A stretch of 64,000 bases of DNA from Actinomycetota bacterium (GTDB taxonomy: Bacteria; Actinomycetota; Actinomycetes; Actinomycetales; Dermatophilaceae), in NCBI GenBank assembly GCA_020161815.1, contig JAIUOP010000001.1, positions 411,806 through 475,805 of the forward strand, read 5' to 3'. The position numbers were made by a program, and so were the translations under genes. This document shows positions 1-9,274 of this stretch, piece by piece (position 1 is the stretch's first letter; every line of letters begins with the position of its first letter). The notes below the pieces were generated by a model. The model made no database searches. It was not told the DNA's origin and saw only the letters and a list, made by a program, of their open reading frames with translations.

Positions 1-224
1 GGTCCGTGGCTGCTGCCCGAGCGCACGGCGCGGGCGTGGTCGGCCCAGTGCGACGGGGTCGCACCGGTCTCCTCCCCGCCGCTGCCGGAGGCCCCGGCCA
101 GCACGGCCACCAGGGCCGCGACCTGCTCGGGGGTGGCCTCCCCGTGGATCGTGATGCCCGCGGGCGTGGCGGCAACCTCGGCCACCGCGTCAGGGGCGGT
201 GGGCTGGGGGTCAGCGGACGGCAT
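1..224 (-). CDS. accE: Acyl-CoA carboxylase epsilon subunit (partial)
   Basis: The gene runs off the left edge; 74 codons are visible. Epsilon subunits are small actinobacterial proteins that bind and stimulate the AccD-type carboxyltransferase of acyl-CoA carboxylase in the cytoplasm. Seen here: a Pro/Ala-rich N-terminus of about 20 residues, the strand-helix segment GITIHGEATPEQ followed by an Ala/Val helix, and HWADHARAVRS near the visible end, the usual Trp/Arg-containing tail. It lies 25 bp downstream of accD on the same strand, as accE5 follows accD5 in mycobacteria. A GAGGAG box precedes the ATG by about 7 nt. The start codon lies inside a copy of the GTATGCCG word. Confidence 0.82.
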   Translation of the reverse strand, partial: MPSADPQPTAPDAVAEVAATPAGITIHGEATPEQVAALVAVLAGASGSGGEETGATPSHWADHARAVRSGSSHG

Positions 225-249
225 ACGAACTCCTCGGGGATCGCGACGA

Positions 250-1872
250 TCAGAGCGGGATGTTGCCGTGCTTCTTGGGGGGCAGCGAGGCGCGCTTGGT
301 GCGCAGCGCCCGCAGCGCCTTGGACACGTTCATCCGGGTGTTGGAGGGCGTGATGACGGTGTCGATGTAGCCCCGCTCGGCCGCGATGTAGGGGTTGGCG
401 AGGGTGTCCTCGTACTCCTTGATGAAGGCGGCGCGCGCCTCGTCGACCGAGCGGCCCTCCTCGGCCGCCGCCGCGAGTTCCTTGCGGTAGAGGATGTTGA
501 CGGCACCCTGCGCGCCCATCACGGCGATCTGCGCGGTCGGCCACGCGAGGTTGATGTCGGCGCCGAGGTGCTTGGACCCCATGACGTCGTAGGCGCCGCC
601 GTAGGCCTTGCGGGTGATGACCGTGACCAGCGGCACGGTGGCCTCGGCATACGCATAGATGAGCTTGGCGCCGCGGCGGATGATGCCGTCCCACTCCTGG
701 TCGGTCCCCGGGAGGAAGCCGGGCACGTCGACGAAGGTGAGGATCGGGACGTTGAAGGCGTCGCAGGTGCGCACGAATCGGGCGGCCTTCTCGGAGGCGT
801 CGATGTCGAGGGTCCCGGCGAACTGCATCGGGTTGTTGGCGACGACACCGACCGAGCGGCCCTCGACGCGACCGAAGCCGGTGATCATGTTGGGGGCGAA
901 GAGCGGGGAGACCTCGAGGAACTCACCGTCGTCGAGCACCCGCTCGATGACCTGGTGCATGTCATAGGGGACGTTCGGGGAGTCCGGGATGATCGTGTCG
1001 AGGAAGCGGTCGTCGTCGGTGACCTCCAGGTCGAGCTCGCCACCGAAGACCGGAGCGTCCTCGAGGTTGTTGCTCGGCAGGTAGGACAGCAGCGCCTTGA
1101 CGTAGTCGATCGCGTCGTCCTCGTCGGCCCCCATGTAGTGCGCGACACCGGACTTGGTGTTGTGGGTGCGCGCGCCGCCGAGCTCCTCGAAGCCGACGTC
1201 CTCACCGGTGACGGTCTTGATGACGTCGGGGCCGGTGATGAACATGTGCGAGGTCTGGTCGACCATGACGGTGAAGTCGGTGACGGCGGGGGAGTAGACC
1301 GCACCGCCGGCGCACGGGCCCATGATGAGCGAGATCTGCGGGATGACGCCGCTGGCGTGGACATTGCGGCGGAAGATCTCGCCGTAGAGCCCGAGCGAGA
1401 CCACGCCCTCCTGGATGCGGGCACCGCCGGAGTCGTTGAGGCCGATGACCGGGCAGCCGATCTTCATGGCGAAGTCCATGACCTTGCAGATCTTCTCGCC
1501 GAAGACCTCACCGAGGGAGCCACCGAAGACGGTGAAGTCCTGGGCGAAGATCGCCACCGTGCGGCCGTCGATCGTGCCGTAGCCGGTGACGACGCCGTCG
1601 CCGTAGGGGCGCGACTTCTCCTGGCCGAAGGCATTGCTGCGGTGGCGGGCGTACTTGTCCATCTCCACGAAGCTGCCCTCGTCGAGCAGGATCTCGATCC
1701 GCTCACGGGCCGTCTTCTTGCCCTTGGCATGCTGCTTGTCGACCGCCCGCGCCGACCCGGCGTGCGCGACCTCCTCGACCCGCCGCTTCAGGTCCTTGAG
1801 CTTGCCCGCCGTGGAGGACAGGTCGATGTCGGTCGCTGCGCCGGGACCGGTGGACGTGGTGTCGCTCGCCAT
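250..1872 (-). CDS. accD: Acyl-CoA carboxylase carboxyltransferase (beta) subunit
   Basis: 540 residues, the normal length for an AccD5/PccB-type beta subunit, which moves CO2 from carboxybiotin to acetyl- or propionyl-CoA to supply malonyl- or methylmalonyl-CoA for lipid synthesis. Both crotonase-fold halves are present: SGGARIQEG near residue 150 and [11 protein letters not shown] near 187 in the first, and [13 protein letters not shown] near 424 in the second, which supply the oxyanion-hole glycines. The C-terminal KKHGNIPL is typical of the family. The start MASDTTS fits the family and sits 7 nt from a TAGGCT -10 box (1880-1885), so the mRNA is probably leaderless. accE follows directly. 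Whether acetyl-CoA, propionyl-CoA or both are used cannot be told from this window. Confidence 0.95.
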   Translation of the reverse strand: MASDTTSTGPGAATDIDLSSTAGKLKDLKRRVEEVAHAGSARAVDKQHAKGKKTARERIEILLDEGSFVEMDKYARHRSNAFGQEKSRPYGDGVVTGYGTIDGRTVAIFAQDFTVFGGSLGEVFGEKICKVMDFAMKIGCPVIGLNDSGGARIQEGVVSLGLYGEIFRRNVHASGVIPQISLIMGPCAGGAVYSPAVTDFTVMVDQTSHMFITGPDVIKTVTGEDVGFEELGGARTHNTKSGVAHYMGADEDDAIDYVKALLSYLPSNNLEDAPVFGGELDLEVTDDDRFLDTIIPDSPNVPYDMHQVIERVLDDGEFLEVSPLFAPNMITGFGRVEGRSVGVVANNPMQFAGTLDIDASEKAARFVRTCDAFNVPILTFVDVPGFLPGTDQEWDGIIRRGAKLIYAYAEATVPLVTVITRKAYGGAYDVMGSKHLGADINLAWPTAQIAVMGAQGAVNILYRKELAAAAEEGRSVDEARAAFIKEYEDTLANPYIAAERGYIDTVITPSNTRMNVSKALRALRTKRASLPPKKHGNIPL

Positions 1873-1879
1873 GTTCCTG

Positions 1880-1889
1880 AGCCTAGCCT
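1880..1889. promoter_or_regulatory. Overlapping divergent -10 boxes of accD and birA
   Basis: The ten bases AGCCTAGCCT contain TAGGCT on the minus strand (1880-1885), exactly 7 nt from the accD ATG, and TAGCCT on the plus strand (1884-1889), exactly 7 nt from the birA GTG. Both fit the TANNNT-N7-start layout of leaderless actinobacterial promoters. The two boxes share two base pairs, so the polymerases should exclude each other. Confidence 0.7.
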
Positions 1890-1896
1890 TGGCACC

Positions 1897-2664
1897 GTGC
1901 CCGCACAGGAGGACCCCCGACCGCTCGTCGCCGCCGACGTGCAGCCCGGCGACCCGTGGGGCCCCGTCGAGCTCCTCGACGAGGTCGACTCGACCAATGC
2001 GGTGCTCTCGGCCGACCCCCGGCCCTGGCGGATCGTCGTCGCCGAGCGCCAGCGCCAGGGCCGCGGACGCCTCGCCCGCACCTGGGTCACGACGCCCGGC
2101 GCCTCGCTCGCCGTCTCCACCCTCGTGCCCGTCAGCGGTATGCCGTTGGGCTGGGTCCCGCTCGTCGCCGGCCTGGCGCTCGCCGAGGCGATCACCGAGA
2201 CCTCCGGGCTGGCCACGACCCTCAAGTGGCCCAACGACGTGCTCCTTCCCGCGGCCGGTCAGCGCAAGGTCGCGGGCATCCTCTGCGAGTGGACGTCGGC
2301 AGGCGTCATCGTCGGCACCGGCGTCAACGTGGGGCAGGCGCCGGGCGAGCTCCCCCTCGACACGGCCACGTCGGTGCGCGCCGCGGGTGGCGAGGTCGGC
2401 CGGGAAGCCCTGCTCACGGCATACCTGGCCTGCCTGGCCGCCCTGCTGCAGGAGGCGGGACGGGACCTGGCGGGGGTGCGGGCCCGCTACGCCGCAAGGT
2501 GCGGGACCCTCGACGCGCCGGTGCGCGTCCTCGAACCCACGACCGAACGTTCCGGGGTCGCCCGCAGGATCGACGACGAGGGCAGACTGGTCCTCCAGAC
2601 CCCGGACGGGCCGTATGCCGTGAGCGCCGGGGACGTCGTCCACGTGCGTCCGGCGGTGGACTGA
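1897..2664 (+). CDS. birA: Biotin--[acetyl-CoA-carboxylase] ligase
   Basis: 255 residues from a GTG start. It adenylates biotin and joins it to the carrier lysine of acyl-CoA carboxylase, the enzyme encoded divergently next door. Motifs seen: DEVDSTN near residue 30, the biotinyl-AMP loop GRGRLARTW near 55, LKWPNDVLL near 109, then [11 protein letters not shown], and a C-terminal SH3-like barrel. There is no N-terminal helix-turn-helix, so this is the monofunctional class without repressor activity. The GTG was chosen because it is 7 nt after TAGCCT and begins just before the conserved domain; the reading frame stays open far upstream without being coding. Confidence 0.93.
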   Translation: MPAQEDPRPLVAADVQPGDPWGPVELLDEVDSTNAVLSADPRPWRIVVAERQRQGRGRLARTWVTTPGASLAVSTLVPVSGMPLGWVPLVAGLALAEAITETSGLATTLKWPNDVLLPAAGQRKVAGILCEWTSAGVIVGTGVNVGQAPGELPLDTATSVRAAGGEVGREALLTAYLACLAALLQEAGRDLAGVRARYAARCGTLDAPVRVLEPTTERSGVARRIDDEGRLVLQTPDGPYAVSAGDVVHVRPAVD

Positions 2665-2679
2665 CCCGAGCGAGGTGTG

Positions 2680-3771
2680 ATGGGCGAGGAGCAAGAGGCA
2701 GGCGCCGCTGACCCCCGCCCGCTCACGGCCGAGGCGGTGGAGGCGGCCCTGCTCGGGCGCACGGCCTCGATGGTCAGCCGGGAGGTCAGCGCCGAGGCCG
2801 AGGTCTCGCTGGCGCGGGCGCGCCGGCTCTGGCATGCGCTCGGCTTCCAGGTCGTCGACGACGACGCCGCGATGTTCACCGAGGCGGACCTGGTCGCGCT
2901 CCGGTCGGTGTCGCGCCTCACCCGCGACGTCGGGCTCGAGGAGGACCTGGCGCTGGGAATGACCCGCGCCTTCGCGCGCACGGCCGATCGCCTCGCCGTC
3001 TGGCAGACCCAGCTCGTCGCCGAGGCGATCATGGACCCCTCGGAGGAGGCCGGGCCGCACGAGGCCGACGCCCGCGCCGTCACCGACCCGGCCGTGGCCC
3101 ACCGCGCCGCCGAGCGCCTCGTCGACCTGGCCGACGAGCTGGAGCCGCTGCTCGTCTACGCGTGGCGGCGCCACCTGGCCAACGCCATCGCGCGGATGCT
3201 CGCCGATGCCGACCGGACCGACGACCCGTCCGCCCCCGCACGGGTCATCGGCTTCGCCGACCTGGTGAACTTCACCTCGCACGTCCGCCGGATGACCGAG
3301 CGCCAGCTCGCGAGCCTGGTCCAGCGCTTCGAGCACCTGGCGACCGACGTGGTGACGACGCACGGCGGGCGGGTCATCAAGACGGTGGGGGACGAGATCC
3401 TCTTCGTCCACACCGACCCCGCGGCCGCGGCGGCCATCGCGATCGACCTCGTGGCGGCCATGGGTGAGGACGAGCTGCTCCCGGACGTCCGCGTGGGGAT
3501 GGCCTGGGGAAGCGTGGTGTCCCGCCTCGGCGACGTCTTCGGGGTGACGGTCAACCGCGCCAGCCGCCTCACCTCGGTCACGCCGAGCGGTCGGGTGTTC
3601 GTCGACGACGAGCTCGCGCGCCGCCTGGGCTCGGTGAGCGGCTTCCGCACGACCGCGCAGCGACGACGCACCCTGCGCGGGATCGGCACGGTCACACCCT
3701 CTGAGCTCCAGCGCGCTCCGGGAGCGCGCCGGAGCGCCGGATCCACCCTCAGCCCTACGATCTCTTCATGA
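2680..3771 (+). CDS. Class III adenylate cyclase with N-terminal regulatory domain
   Basis: 363 residues. The first 150 or so resemble the helical regulatory domain of mycobacterial Rv2212/Rv1264-type soluble cyclases; the rest is a CHD catalytic domain. Catalytic residues are all present: metal-binding Asp194 (FADLVNF) and Asp238 (VGDEILF), adenine-selecting Lys234 and Asp285, and transition-state Asn292 and Arg296 (VNRASRL). The Lys/Asp pair indicates cAMP rather than cGMP. No membrane segment is seen. A GTG three bases upstream is an alternative start. Its stop overlaps the ATG of the response regulator (ATGA), so cyclase, regulator and kinase probably share one mRNA. The signal sensed is unknown; Rv1264 responds to pH. 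Confidence 0.9.
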   Translation: MGEEQEAGAADPRPLTAEAVEAALLGRTASMVSREVSAEAEVSLARARRLWHALGFQVVDDDAAMFTEADLVALRSVSRLTRDVGLEEDLALGMTRAFARTADRLAVWQTQLVAEAIMDPSEEAGPHEADARAVTDPAVAHRAAERLVDLADELEPLLVYAWRRHLANAIARMLADADRTDDPSAPARVIGFADLVNFTSHVRRMTERQLASLVQRFEHLATDVVTTHGGRVIKTVGDEILFVHTDPAAAAAIAIDLVAAMGEDELLPDVRVGMAWGSVVSRLGDVFGVTVNRASRLTSVTPSGRVFVDDELARRLGSVSGFRTTAQRRRTLRGIGTVTPSELQRAPGARRSAGSTLSPTISS

Positions 3772-4445
3772 CCAAGGTCCTGCTCGCCGAGGACGACGCG
3801 GCGATCTCCGAGCCGCTCGCGCGTGCGCTGCGGCGCGAGGGCTACGAGGTCGAGGTCGTCGAGGACGGACCCGCGGCCCTGGAGGCCGGCCGCCTCGGGC
3901 CGGACCTGCTCGTGCTCGACCTGGGCCTGCCGGGGCTCGACGGACTCGACGTGTGCCGCCGCCTCCGGGGCGAGGGCCTGACGGTGCCGGTGCTCATCCT
4001 CACGGCCCGGGCCGACGAGGTGGACACCGTCGTCGGTCTCGACGCCGGCGCCGACGACTACGTCACCAAGCCGTTCCGGCTCGCCGAGCTGCTGGCCCGG
4101 GCGCGGGCGCTGCTGCGGCGCGGCACGGCCGATGTCGCCGGGCACGAGAACGCGCCGGTCAGGATCGATCCCGGCGGCCACCGCGTCTTCGTCAACGGCA
4201 CCGAGGTGCCGTTGACCGCCAAGGAGTTCGAGCTGCTCACCGTGCTCGTGCGGCACGAGGGCAAGGTCGTCTCCCGGGAGCAACTCATGCGCGACGTCTG
4301 GGACACCGCGTGGTACGGCAGCACCAAGACGCTCGACATGCACATCTCCGTCCTCCGGCGCAAGCTCGGCGACGACGTGAGCAACCAGCGCCTCATCACC
4401 ACGGTCCGGGGCGTCGGCTTCCGCTTCGACAACCAGCCTGGCTGA
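3768..4445 (+). CDS. OmpR-family response regulator
   Basis: 225 residues. The receiver domain (1-115) carries acidic residues EDD 8-10, phosphoacceptor Asp51 (LVLDLGLPG) and Lys in VTKPF near 101. The winged-helix DNA-binding domain occupies about 130-222 and ends in TTVRGVGFRF. It overlaps the upstream cyclase by 4 bp and is followed 6 bp later by its probable kinase. A TACGAT box 6 nt before the ATG could give an additional leaderless start. Target genes are unknown. Confidence 0.93.
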   Translation: MTKVLLAEDDAAISEPLARALRREGYEVEVVEDGPAALEAGRLGPDLLVLDLGLPGLDGLDVCRRLRGEGLTVPVLILTARADEVDTVVGLDAGADDYVTKPFRLAELLARARALLRRGTADVAGHENAPVRIDPGGHRVFVNGTEVPLTAKEFELLTVLVRHEGKVVSREQLMRDVWDTAWYGSTKTLDMHISVLRRKLGDDVSNQRLITTVRGVGFRFDNQPG

Positions 4446-4451
4446 CCGGCC

Positions 4452-5468
4452 GTGCTGGCCCTCCTGCGTGGCGTCGTGCTGCGGGTCGTCGCCATCACCA
4501 TGGCGGTCGTGGTGCTGCCCCTCCTGGCGATGCTCGTGTGGTGGGGATCCTCGGGCTCCTGGTCCGACGGCCCGGGGGGGACGATCACCCCGCTGCAGGC
4601 GATCGGCCTGCTCCTGTCCCTGGCCCTCGTGACCTCCTCGGTGGCCGTCGTCGCGGGCTTCGTCCACGTCCATCGAGTCACCGACCTGGTGCTCCCCGCC
4701 CTCGCCGGCATCGTCGCGCAGACCGAGCGGGTCGAGGAGGGCGTCAAGGCCCGCCCGATCGCCACGACGGGAGTCGCCGAGATCGACGCCCTGTCGGCGG
4801 CCATGACGCGGGGGACACGGGTCGCCGCCAAGCGGCTCGCGGCCGAGCGCGACTTCGCGGCGGACGCCTCGCACCAGCTCCGCACCCCCCTCACAGCGCT
4901 CCTCATGCGCCTGGAGGAGATCGCCTCGACCCGCGACCTGGCCGTCGTGGAGGAGGAGTGCCACATCGCCATCGCGCAGGTGGAGCGGCTCAGTGGCGTC
5001 GTCGACGACCTCCTCGCGCGCAGCCGCAGCGGCAGCGAGGGGGCCTCGAGCATCTCGCTGGACTCGGTCCTGGCCTCGTTGCAGCGCGAGTGGCAGCCGG
5101 CCTTCGCGGCGGCCCGGAGGACGATCAGGGTCAGTGGCGACCGCGGCCTGCGGGTGCACTCGGAGCCGGGCACGCTCGCCCAGATCTTCTCCACCCTCTT
5201 CGAGAACTCACTCGCCCACGGCGCGGGCACCACGACGGTCGCGGCCCGACGGTCGGGCCCGTCGGTCGTCATCGAGGTCTTCGACGAGGGGGAAGGCATC
5301 TCGCCCGCACTCGCACCCCACGTCTTCGAGCGCTCCGTCTCCTCCTCCGGCAGCGGGCTCGGCCTGGCCGTCGCCCGGGACCTGGCTGCCTCGCACGGTG
5401 GGCGCCTCGAGCTGGTGTCCACGGCGGGAGCCCGGTTCGCGCTCTTCCTCTCCGGCGGAGGGCAGTGA
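4452..5468 (+). CDS. Membrane sensor histidine kinase
   Basis: 338 residues from a GTG. Two membrane helices (about 9-32 and 52-75) flank a short extracytoplasmic loop of about 20 residues, too small for a typical ligand-binding domain. The dimerisation/phosphotransfer helix has His141 in SHQLRTPLTALL; the ATPase domain has ENSLAHG, DEGEGI and GSGLGLAVARDLA. It should phosphorylate the regulator just upstream. No strong ribosome-binding site is visible, consistent with translational coupling. It ends 10 bp before the convergent gtrA stop. Confidence 0.9.
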   Translation: MLALLRGVVLRVVAITMAVVVLPLLAMLVWWGSSGSWSDGPGGTITPLQAIGLLLSLALVTSSVAVVAGFVHVHRVTDLVLPALAGIVAQTERVEEGVKARPIATTGVAEIDALSAAMTRGTRVAAKRLAAERDFAADASHQLRTPLTALLMRLEEIASTRDLAVVEEECHIAIAQVERLSGVVDDLLARSRSGSEGASSISLDSVLASLQREWQPAFAAARRTIRVSGDRGLRVHSEPGTLAQIFSTLFENSLAHGAGTTTVAARRSGPSVVIEVFDEGEGISPALAPHVFERSVSSSGSGLGLAVARDLAASHGGRLELVSTAGARFALFLSGGGQ

Positions 5469-5478
5469 CGGCGGCGCG

Positions 5479-5955
5479 TCAGCTGTCGCTGCGGTCGCGG
5501 GGCTCGCCGGCGAAGACGAAGGTGCGATAGGCCCAGAAGCGCAGGATCGTCCCCAGGACGATGCCGATGAGCTTGGAGGCATTGTCCGCTGCGAGGCTCT
5601 GGAACTGGAGCACGTAGTGGCTGAAGCCGACGATGCCGATCTGGAGGAGCATCGCGACGCCATTGGTGCCGAGGAAGAGGACCGCCTCGTGGTGCGGTGG
5701 CCGATTGCGACGGTGCCGGAACGTCCACATCCGGTTGCCGATCCACGCGAAGCCGGTCGCGAGCGCCGCGCTGACGAGGGTGGCAGTCGTCGGCTTGGAC
5801 TGGAGGAGCGTGTGCCGCAGCAGGTTGAACGAGCCCATGTCGATGACGAAGGCGATGCCGCCGATGATCCCGAACTTGACCAGCTCACGGTAGAGCGTGC
5901 CCATGGCGGCACGGAGCCGGTCGAGCAGGCTCGGTCGCAACTCGGGGGTCGGCAC
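5479..5955 (-). CDS. GtrA-family membrane protein
   Basis: 158 residues with four predicted membrane helices (FGIIGGIAFVIDM, a TLVSAALATGFAW segment, GVAMLLQIGIVGF and LIGIVLGTILRFW) and the family motif NRMWTFR. GtrA-like proteins are thought to move or flip polyprenyl-linked sugars in wall polysaccharide modification. The GTG start is 7 nt from TAGGCT (5963-5968, minus). It is divergent from purK. A role with the glycosyltransferases further along the window is possible but unproven. Confidence 0.85.
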   Translation of the reverse strand: MPTPELRPSLLDRLRAAMGTLYRELVKFGIIGGIAFVIDMGSFNLLRHTLLQSKPTTATLVSAALATGFAWIGNRMWTFRHRRNRPPHHEAVLFLGTNGVAMLLQIGIVGFSHYVLQFQSLAADNASKLIGIVLGTILRFWAYRTFVFAGEPRDRSDS

Positions 5956-5962
5956 GACGGAC

Positions 5963-5989
5963 AGCCTAACTGCGGCCGACGACTAGGCT
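5963..5989. promoter_or_regulatory. Divergent leaderless promoters of gtrA-like gene and purK
   Basis: TAGGCT on the minus strand (5963-5968) stands 7 nt before the gtrA-like GTG, and TAGGCT on the plus strand (5984-5989) stands 7 nt before the purK GTG. The intergenic space is only 41 bp, so each promoter's -35 region overlaps the other's core. Confidence 0.65.
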
Positions 5990-5996
5990 CGCCCTC

Positions 5997-7181
5997 GTGT
6001 CAGGACCCATGCGCGCCCCCGGGGGCTTCCCCGTCGTCGGCATCATCGGCGGTGGCCAGCTCGCCCGCATGTGCGCCGGCCCCGCAGCCGAGCTCGGCAT
6101 CACCGTGAGCGTCCTCGCCGAGGCACCCGATGCCTCTGCGGCGCTCGTGATTCCCTCCGCGCCGGTGGGCTCGCACGCCGATGTCGACGCGGTGCTGGCC
6201 TTCGCGGCGCACTGCGATGTCGTCACCTTCGACCACGAGCACGTGCCGGCCCCGGTGCTGTCGGCACTCGTGGCGGCGGGCGTGCCCCTGCATCCCACGC
6301 CCGAGGCGTTGGTCTTCGCGCAGGACAAGCTCGCCATGCGCTCGCGCCTCACCGAGATGGGTATGCCGTGTCCTCGCTGGGCGCTCGCCCGCTCCGCTGC
6401 CGACGTGGCCGCCTTCGCCGAGGAGGCGGGCTGGCCGATCATCGCCAAGACCCCGCGCGGGGGCTATGACGGCAAGGGGGTGCTCGTCGCCCGCAGCGCC
6501 GATGACATGGCCGAGTGGCTCTCGCACGAAGGCACGGAGGAGACCGGCCTGCTCCTGGAGGAGAAGGTGGACTTCGTCCGCGAGCTCGCCGTCCTCGTCG
6601 CGCGCAGCCCCTCTGGGCAGGCGGCCGCGTGGCCGGTCGTCGAGACGGTCCAGACCGAGGGCATCTGCACCGAGGTGCTCGCCCCGGCGCCCGACCTCTC
6701 GCCCGACCTGGCGGCCTGCGCCACCGAGTCCGCGCTCCGGATCGCGGGGGAGCTGGGCGTGACCGGCGTCCTCGCGGTCGAGATGTTCGAGGTGCGTGAC
6801 GGGCAGGGGCAGCCGGGCTTCGTCGTCAACGAGCTCGCGATGCGCCCGCACAACTCCGGCCACTGGTCGATGGACGGGGCCGTGACCGGCCAGTTCGAGC
6901 AGCACCTGCGGGCGGTCCTCGACCTGCCGCTGGGTGAGCCGACGCCGCACCACCGGTGGACGGTCATGGCCAATGTGCTCGGGGGCAGCGACGAGGAGCT
7001 CTACTCCGCCTACCGCCACGTCATGGCCCGAGACCCGGGAGCCAAGGTGCACCTCTACGGCAAGGGCGTCCGGCCCGGCCGGAAGATCGGTCACGTCAAC
7101 GTCAGTGGTGAGGACCTCGGGGGCCTGCGCGAGCGCGCGGGCCACGCCGCGGCATACATCGAGGGAAGGGTGCGGGAATGA
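5997..7181 (+). CDS. purK: 5-(carboxyamino)imidazole ribonucleotide synthase
   Basis: 394 residues. An ATP-grasp enzyme that makes N5-CAIR from AIR, ATP and bicarbonate in purine synthesis; PurE, encoded next, converts the product to CAIR. Seen: the N-terminal dinucleotide-like fold [11 protein letters not shown], the ATP-grasp glycine loop [10 protein letters not shown] near residue 152, and the signature [13 protein letters not shown] near 277. The GTG was chosen because it is 7 nt from TAGGCT; an ATG four codons later is an alternative. Overlap with purE is 4 bp (ATGA). Confidence 0.95.
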   Translation: MSGPMRAPGGFPVVGIIGGGQLARMCAGPAAELGITVSVLAEAPDASAALVIPSAPVGSHADVDAVLAFAAHCDVVTFDHEHVPAPVLSALVAAGVPLHPTPEALVFAQDKLAMRSRLTEMGMPCPRWALARSAADVAAFAEEAGWPIIAKTPRGGYDGKGVLVARSADDMAEWLSHEGTEETGLLLEEKVDFVRELAVLVARSPSGQAAAWPVVETVQTEGICTEVLAPAPDLSPDLAACATESALRIAGELGVTGVLAVEMFEVRDGQGQPGFVVNELAMRPHNSGHWSMDGAVTGQFEQHLRAVLDLPLGEPTPHHRWTVMANVLGGSDEELYSAYRHVMARDPGAKVHLYGKGVRPGRKIGHVNVSGEDLGGLRERAGHAAAYIEGRVRE

Positions 7182-7684
7182 CCGTCGTCGGCATCGTCAT
7201 GGGGAGCGACAGCGACTGGCCGGTCATGGAGGCCGCGTCAAAGGCGCTGTCCGAGTTCGGGATCGAGCACGAGGTGGACGTGGTCTCGGCGCACCGGATG
7301 CCGGAGGAGATGATCGCCTACGGTCGCTCGGCGGCCGAGCGCGGCCTGCGGGTCATCATCGCCGGGGCCGGGGGAGCCGCGCACCTGCCCGGGATGCTCG
7401 CGTCCGTCACCTCTTTGCCGGTCATCGGGGTGCCGGTACCGCTGAAGACCCTCGACGGCATGGACTCGTTGCTGTCGATCGTCCAGATGCCGGCCGGGGT
7501 GCCGGTGGCGACGGTCTCGATCGGGGGAGCCCGCAACGCCGGGCTGCTCGCCGCGCGGATCCTCGGCTCGGGCAGTGACGAGGAGGCCCAGCGCATCCGG
7601 GCGGCCATGGACGACTTCCGTGGAGCCCTGCGCGGCGAGGCCCACGCCAAGGGAGCCGCGCTGCGCGCCCGCCGCACCCTCTGA
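7178..7684 (+). CDS. purE: N5-carboxyaminoimidazole ribonucleotide mutase
   Basis: 168 residues, class I PurE, which acts after PurK. Motifs: MGSDSDW at 8-14, SAHRMPEEM near 43, [12 protein letters not shown] near 68, and [14 protein letters not shown]. The class I SAHR and GSDSDW signatures match the presence of purK in the same operon. It overlaps purK by 4 bp and is followed by a repeat-rich spacer before rph. Confidence 0.96.
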   Translation: MTVVGIVMGSDSDWPVMEAASKALSEFGIEHEVDVVSAHRMPEEMIAYGRSAAERGLRVIIAGAGGAAHLPGMLASVTSLPVIGVPVPLKTLDGMDSLLSIVQMPAGVPVATVSIGGARNAGLLAARILGSGSDEEAQRIRAAMDDFRGALRGEAHAKGAALRARRTL

Positions 7685-7685
7685 C

Positions 7686-7790
7686 GCGGTTGTTACCTCA
7701 CGCCGCGGTTCTTACGTCGCGCTCGGGTCTCGAGGGGCTTGCCGCGGTTGTTCCTGCAAGCAACCGCAGCAGGAGGTACCAACCGCGGCA
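7686..7790. repeat. Repeat-rich purE-rph spacer with imperfect hairpin
   Basis: Three direct copies of a 14-nt unit are seen (GCGGTTGTTACCTC at 7686, GCGGTTCTTACGTC at 7705, GCGGTTGTTCCTGC at 7744). One clear inverted copy, GAGGTACCAACCGC, lies near 7774-7787, with a partial one at 7761-7770. The last direct and inverted copies form an imperfect hairpin over about 7742-7790 with GCCGCGGTTG/CAACCGCGGC at its base. It may terminate purKE transcription or be an operator for rph; no T-tract follows. Confidence 0.6.
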
Positions 7791-7792
7791 AC

Positions 7793-7798
7793 TAGCCT
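7793..7798 (+). promoter_or_regulatory. -10 box of rph (leaderless layout)
   Basis: TAGCCT lies exactly 7 nt before the rph ATG. No separate ribosome-binding site is seen, so translation probably begins at the 5' end of the mRNA. Confidence 0.6.
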
Positions 7799-7805
7799 TG
7801 GGCGC

Positions 7806-8594
7806 ATGACCTCAGCCACCCCGGCCACCCCTGCCACGTCCACGGCGCGCCACGACGGCCGCGCCCCCGACCAACTCCGCGACATCCGGATCACGCGCAA
7901 CTGGCTCGACCACGCCGAGGGCTCGGTGCTCGTGGAGTTCGGGCGCACGCGCGTCCTGTGCGCTGCCTCCTTCACCGAGGGCGTGCCACGCTGGCTCAAG
8001 GGGCGCGGCACCGGTTGGGTGACCTCGGAGTACGAGATGCTGCCGCGGTCGACGAACACCCGCTCGGACCGCGAGTCCCGCAAGGGCAAGGTCGGCGGTC
8101 GCACCCACGAGATCAGCCGCCTCATCGGGCGCTCGCTGCGCGCGATCATCGACACCAAGGCGCTGGGGGAGAACACCATCGTCCTCGACTGTGACGTCCT
8201 CCAGGCCGACGGGGGCACCCGCACCGCCTCGATCACCGGCGCCTACGTCGCCCTCGTCGACGCGATCGAGGACGCCCGCGCCAAGGGCCTGATCGCGGCC
8301 GGCGCCGAGCCGCTCGTCGACTCGGTCGCGGCGGTCTCGGTCGGTGTCGTCGGCGGCGTCCCGGTCGCGGACCTGGACTACCCCGAGGACTCCACGGCCG
8401 ACACCGACATGAACGTCGTCATGACCGGCTCGGGCCGCTTTGTCGAGGTGCAGGGCACGGCCGAGGGAGCTGGTGCCGCCTTCGACCGCCAGCTCCTCGA
8501 TGCCCTCCTCGACCTCGCGACCGGGGCCTGCGCCGAGCTCACCCGGCACCAGAGCGAGGCGCTGGCGGCGCCGGCGCGGGAGCGCGTCCAGTGA
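7806..8594 (+). CDS. rph: Ribonuclease PH
   Basis: 262 residues. A phosphorolytic 3'-5' exoribonuclease that trims tRNA 3' ends. Seen: [14 protein letters not shown], the RNA-binding region [15 protein letters not shown], the Arg-rich loop [33 protein letters not shown], and the phosphate-site/C-terminal EVQGTAEG. A Thr/Ala-rich extension of about 15 residues precedes the domain. The next gene, rdgB, overlaps by GTGA, the usual actinobacterial rph-rdgB arrangement. Confidence 0.96.
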   Translation: MTSATPATPATSTARHDGRAPDQLRDIRITRNWLDHAEGSVLVEFGRTRVLCAASFTEGVPRWLKGRGTGWVTSEYEMLPRSTNTRSDRESRKGKVGGRTHEISRLIGRSLRAIIDTKALGENTIVLDCDVLQADGGTRTASITGAYVALVDAIEDARAKGLIAAGAEPLVDSVAAVSVGVVGGVPVADLDYPEDSTADTDMNVVMTGSGRFVEVQGTAEGAGAAFDRQLLDALLDLATGACAELTRHQSEALAAPARERVQ

Positions 8595-9241
8595 CGCGTC
8601 GCGTCGTGCTCGCCACGCGCAACGAGCACAAGGTGCACGAGCTGGAGCAGATCCTCGGCGACCTCGTCGGCGAGCTCGAGCTCGAGATCGTGCCGGTGAG
8701 CGCCTATCCCGACGTCGAGGACGTCGCGGAGACCGAGGTGACCTTCGCCGGGAACTCCCTCCTCAAGGCCCGCGCGGTCGCCACGGCCACCGGTCTGCCC
8801 GCGATCGCCGACGACTCCGGACTCACCGTGGACGTCCTCGGCGGGTCGCCGGGAGTCTTCTCCGCGCGCTGGTCCGGGTCCCGGGCCGGGGCGGGTGCCA
8901 CGCGCCAGGAGAAGGACCGCGCCAACCTCACCCTCCTCCTCGAGCAGGTCGCCGACGTGCCCGATGAGCACCGGGGCGCGGCCTTCGCCTGCGCCGCGGT
9001 GCTCGCCCTCCCCGACGGCCGGTATGCCGTGGCCGAGGGCCGCGTGGCCGGTCACCTCGAGCGAGTTCCCCGGGGCGAGAACGGATTCGGCTACGACCCG
9101 ATCTTCGTGCCGGACGAGCAGGGCGAGGGGTCGGCGGTGCGCACGCTCGCCGAGTTCAGCGACCTCCAGAAGAATGCGATCTCCCACCGCGGGCGCGCCT
9201 TCCGGTCCCTGGCCCCGCACCTGCGGGAGCTGCTCACCTGA
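8591..9241 (+). CDS. rdgB: XTP/dITP diphosphatase
   Basis: 216 residues from a GTG overlapping the rph stop. It removes deaminated purine nucleotides (dITP, XTP) from the nucleotide pool. Family motifs in order: [12 protein letters not shown] (nucleotide entry), [11 protein letters not shown], the catalytic [13 protein letters not shown] with the acidic Asp pair, [11 protein letters not shown] and the C-terminal SHRGRAFR. It ends 33 bp before the convergent CoA-binding gene; that gap holds a reverse copy of the dispersed word (9253). Confidence 0.95.
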   Translation: MTRRVVLATRNEHKVHELEQILGDLVGELELEIVPVSAYPDVEDVAETEVTFAGNSLLKARAVATATGLPAIADDSGLTVDVLGGSPGVFSARWSGSRAGAGATRQEKDRANLTLLLEQVADVPDEHRGAAFACAAVLALPDGRYAVAEGRVAGHLERVPRGENGFGYDPIFVPDEQGEGSAVRTLAEFSDLQKNAISHRGRAFRSLAPHLRELLT

Positions 9242-9274
9242 GGCGAGCGGACGGCATACGAATCGGGTTGTCGC

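Noticed and set aside
250..3411. 1053-codon minus-strand frame continuing from accD across birA and the cyclase
   Set aside because: Only 250-1872 matches AccD. Upstream codons are antisense to birA and the cyclase, with no domain and an internal start with a perfect -10 at 1880-1885.
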